This document shows, piece by piece, positions 4,921 to 5,602 of a stretch of DNA of 5,602 nucleotides (the first letter of the stretch is position 1; each line of letters starts with the position of its first letter). The stretch spans positions 1 to 5,602 of the forward strand of contig CAYYVK010000028.1 in NCBI GenBank assembly GCA_964475145.1, read 5' to 3'. Under the pieces are notes generated by a model. That model was given only the letters and a program-made list of their open reading frames with translations. It searched no databases and was not told where the DNA came from. The position numbers and the translations under genes are program-made. The DNA comes from CAYYVK01 sp964475145 (GTDB lineage Archaea > Aenigmatarchaeota > Aenigmatarchaeia > CG10238-14 > SCSR01).

Positions 4921-5358
4921 CTAATAAAACTGAAACTTTTCCTTAGCTATTTTCTCCAGTTTAGCTATTTGCTCCTTTCTAAAGCCGATGTAAATTCCAC
5001 CAAACTTTCCACCAACCCATGTTCTTGTACTCTTGAGGATCTTCTTTAAATAAGGATGCAAAATTGCTATAGAGTTGACCAGCAGTTTCTTGTTTTTGTA
5101 TTCAACTTCTTTAGGTTTTTCTAGTTCAATTTTTATTCCGTCTCCGATTCCTTCTACTCTAAGAAAGTAGCCTCTCTTTGGCGGGATAATGTTGTCTAGA
5201 ATCTCATGCTCTATATCAAGATGAGTAACTCTTGCAAGAGAGTAGCCTTTTACGTGAATGAAAACTGTTGCATCCTCTAGCTCAACTTTATTTTGGTTTG
5301 ACGCCAAGAAGACTCTAGCCTTTTCAAGCTCTAGTTTACCTTCTGCCCTTCCAGTCAC
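4921..5358 (-). CDS. Unrecognised 145-residue protein with an internal beta repeat, GTG start
   Basis: I chose the GTG at 5358. It overlaps the upstream stop as GTGA, and GAAGTGA, a near match to the archaeal Shine-Dalgarno, sits 7 nt before it. An in-frame ATG at 5430 would add 24 residues (MEQKWKKKDFLRTL and so on), but they overlap the upstream gene by 76 nt. From the GTG, two similar strands repeat with a 16-residue period: KLELEKARVFL (8-18) and KVELEDATVFI (24-34). This suggests a beta-solenoid-like or sandwich start. A mixed middle follows (HLDIEHEIL, then KIELEKPKEVEY). The end is basic, with GGKFGGIYIGF and a Lys-rich helix. There is no signal peptide or membrane helix. I recognise no family. 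Translational coupling to the 79-residue gene suggests a shared job. Confidence 0.7.
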   Translation of the reverse strand: MTGRAEGKLELEKARVFLASNQNKVELEDATVFIHVKGYSLARVTHLDIEHEILDNIIPPKRGYFLRVEGIGDGIKIELEKPKEVEYKNKKLLVNSIAILHPYLKKILKSTRTWVGGKFGGIYIGFRKEQIAKLEKIAKEKFQFY

Positions 5359-5594
5359 ACTCTCTTCACTTCTTCCCCTTCTATTATCCAAAGTCCGTAG
5401 AAAATCTTTCTTCTTCCACTTCTGCTCCATCCAACTCCAAAAGAAATTTTCTCATCTACATCATAAACTTCCAGAGTTCTATCTATGGGAAATTCATACA
5501 TAACTTTTCTTGGTTTAGGAAGGTCTTCCTGCTTAACGCCCAACAAGCTGCATGCATATACCTTTGCTTCTTCCTCGCTTTCAAACTCGCTCAT
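5355..5594 (-). CDS. Unrecognised 79-residue acidic protein
   Basis: The protein is acidic at its N-terminus (MSEFESEEEAKVYACSLLGV). It continues with a Pro-rich linker (LPKPRKVMYEFPIDRT) and then what look like short beta strands (LEVYDVDEKISFGVGWSR, FYGLWIIEGEEVKRV). An EEAKVYACSLLGVKQEDL helix is vaguely like the small N-terminal domains that precede Jag or FapA proteins, but this is too weak for a call. Its TGA overlaps the GTG of the next gene, so the two are translationally coupled. The ATG is 8 nt from the window edge and the frame stays open beyond it, so the real start could be further upstream and the promoter cannot be seen. Confidence 0.65.
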   Translation of the reverse strand: MSEFESEEEAKVYACSLLGVKQEDLPKPRKVMYEFPIDRTLEVYDVDEKISFGVGWSRSGRRKIFYGLWIIEGEEVKRV

Positions 5595-5602
5595 ATTAAT
5601 GT

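Noticed and set aside
5258..5503. Plus-strand ORF of 81 codons across the 145- and 79-residue genes.
   Set aside because: Ser/Leu-rich shadow with no ribosome site, spanning two coupled genes on the other strand.
1..5602. CRISPR arrays, insertion sequences, tRNA or rRNA genes.
   Set aside because: No repeated spacers, transposase motifs, terminal repeats with a mobile gene, or tRNA/rRNA signatures were seen on either strand.

Overview
The window looks archaeal. It encodes a polyprenyl diphosphate synthase of the type that feeds isoprenoid membrane lipids, and next to it an archease, the cofactor of the RNA ligase RtcB. Several intergenic regions carry BRE/TATA-like boxes instead of bacterial -35/-10 elements, and some starts appear leaderless or only weakly Shine-Dalgarno led. 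The sequence is AT-rich, with heavy use of AGA for Arg and ATA for Ile, as in many low-GC and often thermophilic archaea. I cannot name the lineage. A run of exactly 100 Ns (4006-4105) marks a scaffold join, as in draft, single-cell or metagenome assemblies.

Layout, left to right. (1) Plus strand, 1-1652: the 3' part of a DUF2330-like surface protein with an inserted cysteine-rich module and three C-terminal membrane segments, then an 86-residue two-helix membrane protein, then a T-rich tract that could end the transcript. (2) 1734-1817: a possible 27-codon ORF. (3) Minus strand, 3360-1801: the prenyl diphosphate synthase and archease, 24 nt apart and probably co-transcribed. (4) 3361-3599: a divergent intergenic region with AT boxes and a very strong plus-strand RNA fold. 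(5) Plus strand, 3624-4345: one or two unrecognised genes broken by the N gap. (6) Minus strand, 5594-4342: three unrecognised proteins. The first two are joined by a GTGA stop/start overlap; the third follows after 48 nt and may have its own promoter.

The most interesting part is 3419-3519. It folds as a three-way junction with a C(UUCG)G tetraloop hairpin. Its basal stem can be drawn as an archaeal bulge-helix-bulge (BHB): a 4-bp outer helix, 3-nt bulge, 4-bp central helix, 3-nt bulge on the other strand, and a 10-bp inner helix, with the bulges on the sides expected for tRNA splicing endonuclease. The sequence around it does not look like a tRNA or rRNA. The simplest hypothesis is an RNA of about 85 nt that is excised, and perhaps circularised, by EndA and RtcB. 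The archease gene in the neighbouring operon belongs to that same ligation chemistry, though the proximity may be chance. Everything about this RNA is inferred from its fold.
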